From Rutidosis leptorrhynchoides (Eukaryota > Streptophyta > Magnoliopsida > Asterales > Asteraceae): a stretch of 64,000 nucleotides of DNA. This document shows, piece after piece, positions 62,872 through 64,000 of the stretch. How positions within the stretch are numbered: position 1 is the stretch's first letter; each line of letters begins with the position of its first letter. The stretch lies in the NCBI RefSeq assembly GCF_046630445.1, contig NC_092340.1, positions 22,828,001 to 22,892,000 of the forward strand, in the 5' to 3' direction. The translations under genes were made by a program, and so were the position numbers. The notes under the pieces are model-generated. The model saw only the letters and a program-made list of their open reading frames with translations, was not told where the DNA came from and ran no database searches.

Positions 62872-64000
62872 GTACCTACCCGTTAAAGAAATTTCGTCCC
62901 GATATTTGAGTAAGGTCGTCATGGTTAACCATAATAATGTTTTCATGAAGATTATGAGTTGATAAATAGAGTTTTATCATTATTGAGTAATATAGATAAA
63001 ACATTTCGATTGTGTAAAGAGTACTAGTGAAGCTATCACAAAATAGTGAACTGATGAGAATATAATTCTTTTTGACTTTTGACGTAGTCAGAGGTGAAGT
63101 TCCGGAATTCAAAGGATTTAGAGAAAATCTTTGAAATCTACAAGATCTGATTCTTCGAGATTTATGGAAATTAAAATCTCTTTAATTAGATGCGCTCATC
63201 TGTCTCGATTACTTTGTCTAGTATTTCCATTATAAATGAACTTCTTCCGTTCCATTATTTCTCACCACTCCCATTTTCTATACTTTAATTCATACTTCCA
63301 AATCATTAGTCAATATGCTTCATCCAGTTTTAATTCTGGATGTATTCCTGACTTTCATATCGATCATTCTCCTCTTTCATCTACCACCGAAGGAATCTGT
63401 TTACTTCTACTATGCTCTTGGGTTTATAGTGTTTTTAGTTCTCCCGAGTCTTTATATTGCTACACGCATTGATATACGCAGTTTGTAATTTCTGTGTCTG
63501 TGATCGGCTTTATATTTCTTGTTATGTTTCGGAGCTCCATGCTCTTGTTTTCTCTTCCCGACTTCAATTCAAGCGAATAATGGTTCAGAACTCGTAGATG
63601 AATGATTATAACATTCTAAGCATGAAGGTTCGTATTCTCACGATTTAATTGGTTAACTTACCAGAATTACTAAGAATAGAACTATCATGAATATAATTTC
63701 TTGATACGTTCAGAGATTAAGCAGAATGAAAGAGTTGTGTAACATGGCACATGATGAGGGCGGGATCTGTGAATCATCATCACGTTCCATTAAGAATTCA
63801 GCATGACTTACTGTAATATAATCACGTTGGCCGGGCGTCATTATATTATACTAACTCATGCTTCAATTCCCAACACTTATCCAGAAATCATTCATAATTT
63901 ATACTTAAATTTTACAGAAGTTTCCATTATAATGTAATACAGATTGCACGAAGAGGTATATAAATTCAAACGAGAATATTTATGAAAATATCTTCATAAA
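62872..64000 (-). other. Internal 3' non-coding part of the right-hand Tekay-like element
   Basis: No polyprotein motif on either strand. Short frames are not convincing. It ends at the LTR with the conserved TTCTTTAACGGGTAGGTAC block also found before the LTR at 5671. Confidence 0.55.

Overview
The window is nuclear DNA of a flowering plant. It is very AT-rich, dense in nested retrotransposons, and holds one clearly intact host gene, an ABI4-type AP2/ERF factor with its diagnostic AP2 domain and LRRILPRP-type motif. The transposon mix (long-LTR Tekay-type chromoviruses starting TGTAACGACCC or TGTGACGACCC, an Athila element primed by tRNA-Asp, Stowaway MITEs with CTCCCTCCGTCCC ends) fits a dicot, and the LTR style suggests Asteraceae. 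The species is inference only.

Layout, left to right. 1-3384: 5' LTR, primer-binding site and gag start of a minus-strand element leaving the window, inserted into the pol of a plus-strand Tekay chromovirus whose remaining pol and 3' LTR fill 3385-8577. 8623-16601: a ~1.35 kb non-LTR retroposon (12-bp target duplication) opened by a minus-strand solo LTR (9583-16211), itself opened by a solo LTR of another family (11508-13699, perfect TCAAT duplication). 16.6-23.1 kb: gene-free DNA-transposon zone with a tandem duplication, a palindromic fold-back MITE, and a TIR element carrying a Mutator-like element. Three (TA)n tracts separate or bound these units. 23.3-24.4 kb: promoter and single exon of ABI4, followed by a Stowaway MITE.

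25733-50290: a full-length but decayed L1-type LINE on the minus strand, bounded by a 16-bp duplication now 24.5 kb apart because a young 17.9 kb Athila element (26327-44252, near-identical LTRs, CCTCC duplication) landed in its ORF2. 50.3-54.4 kb: minus-strand fragments resembling several unrelated host genes (kinesin-4 coiled coil, MRD1/RBM19 first RRM, last exon of an R2R3-MYB, a CBM48-like exon), mostly with intact splice sites, downstream of a telo-box plus site-II region typical of ribosome-biogenesis genes. This is the best candidate for something new: a chimeric or captured gene locus. 54.4-57.1 kb: unrecognised sequence. 57137-64000: an LTR fragment interrupted by another minus-strand Tekay-like element with a 4.9 kb LTR.

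The main cross-element pattern is a paired GC-rich palindrome just upstream of a TATA-like box in several LTR families, repeated inside the Athila element. Only ABI4, and perhaps the chimeric locus, look like host genes. All coordinates and matches were read by eye; family names come from motif recognition, not searches.
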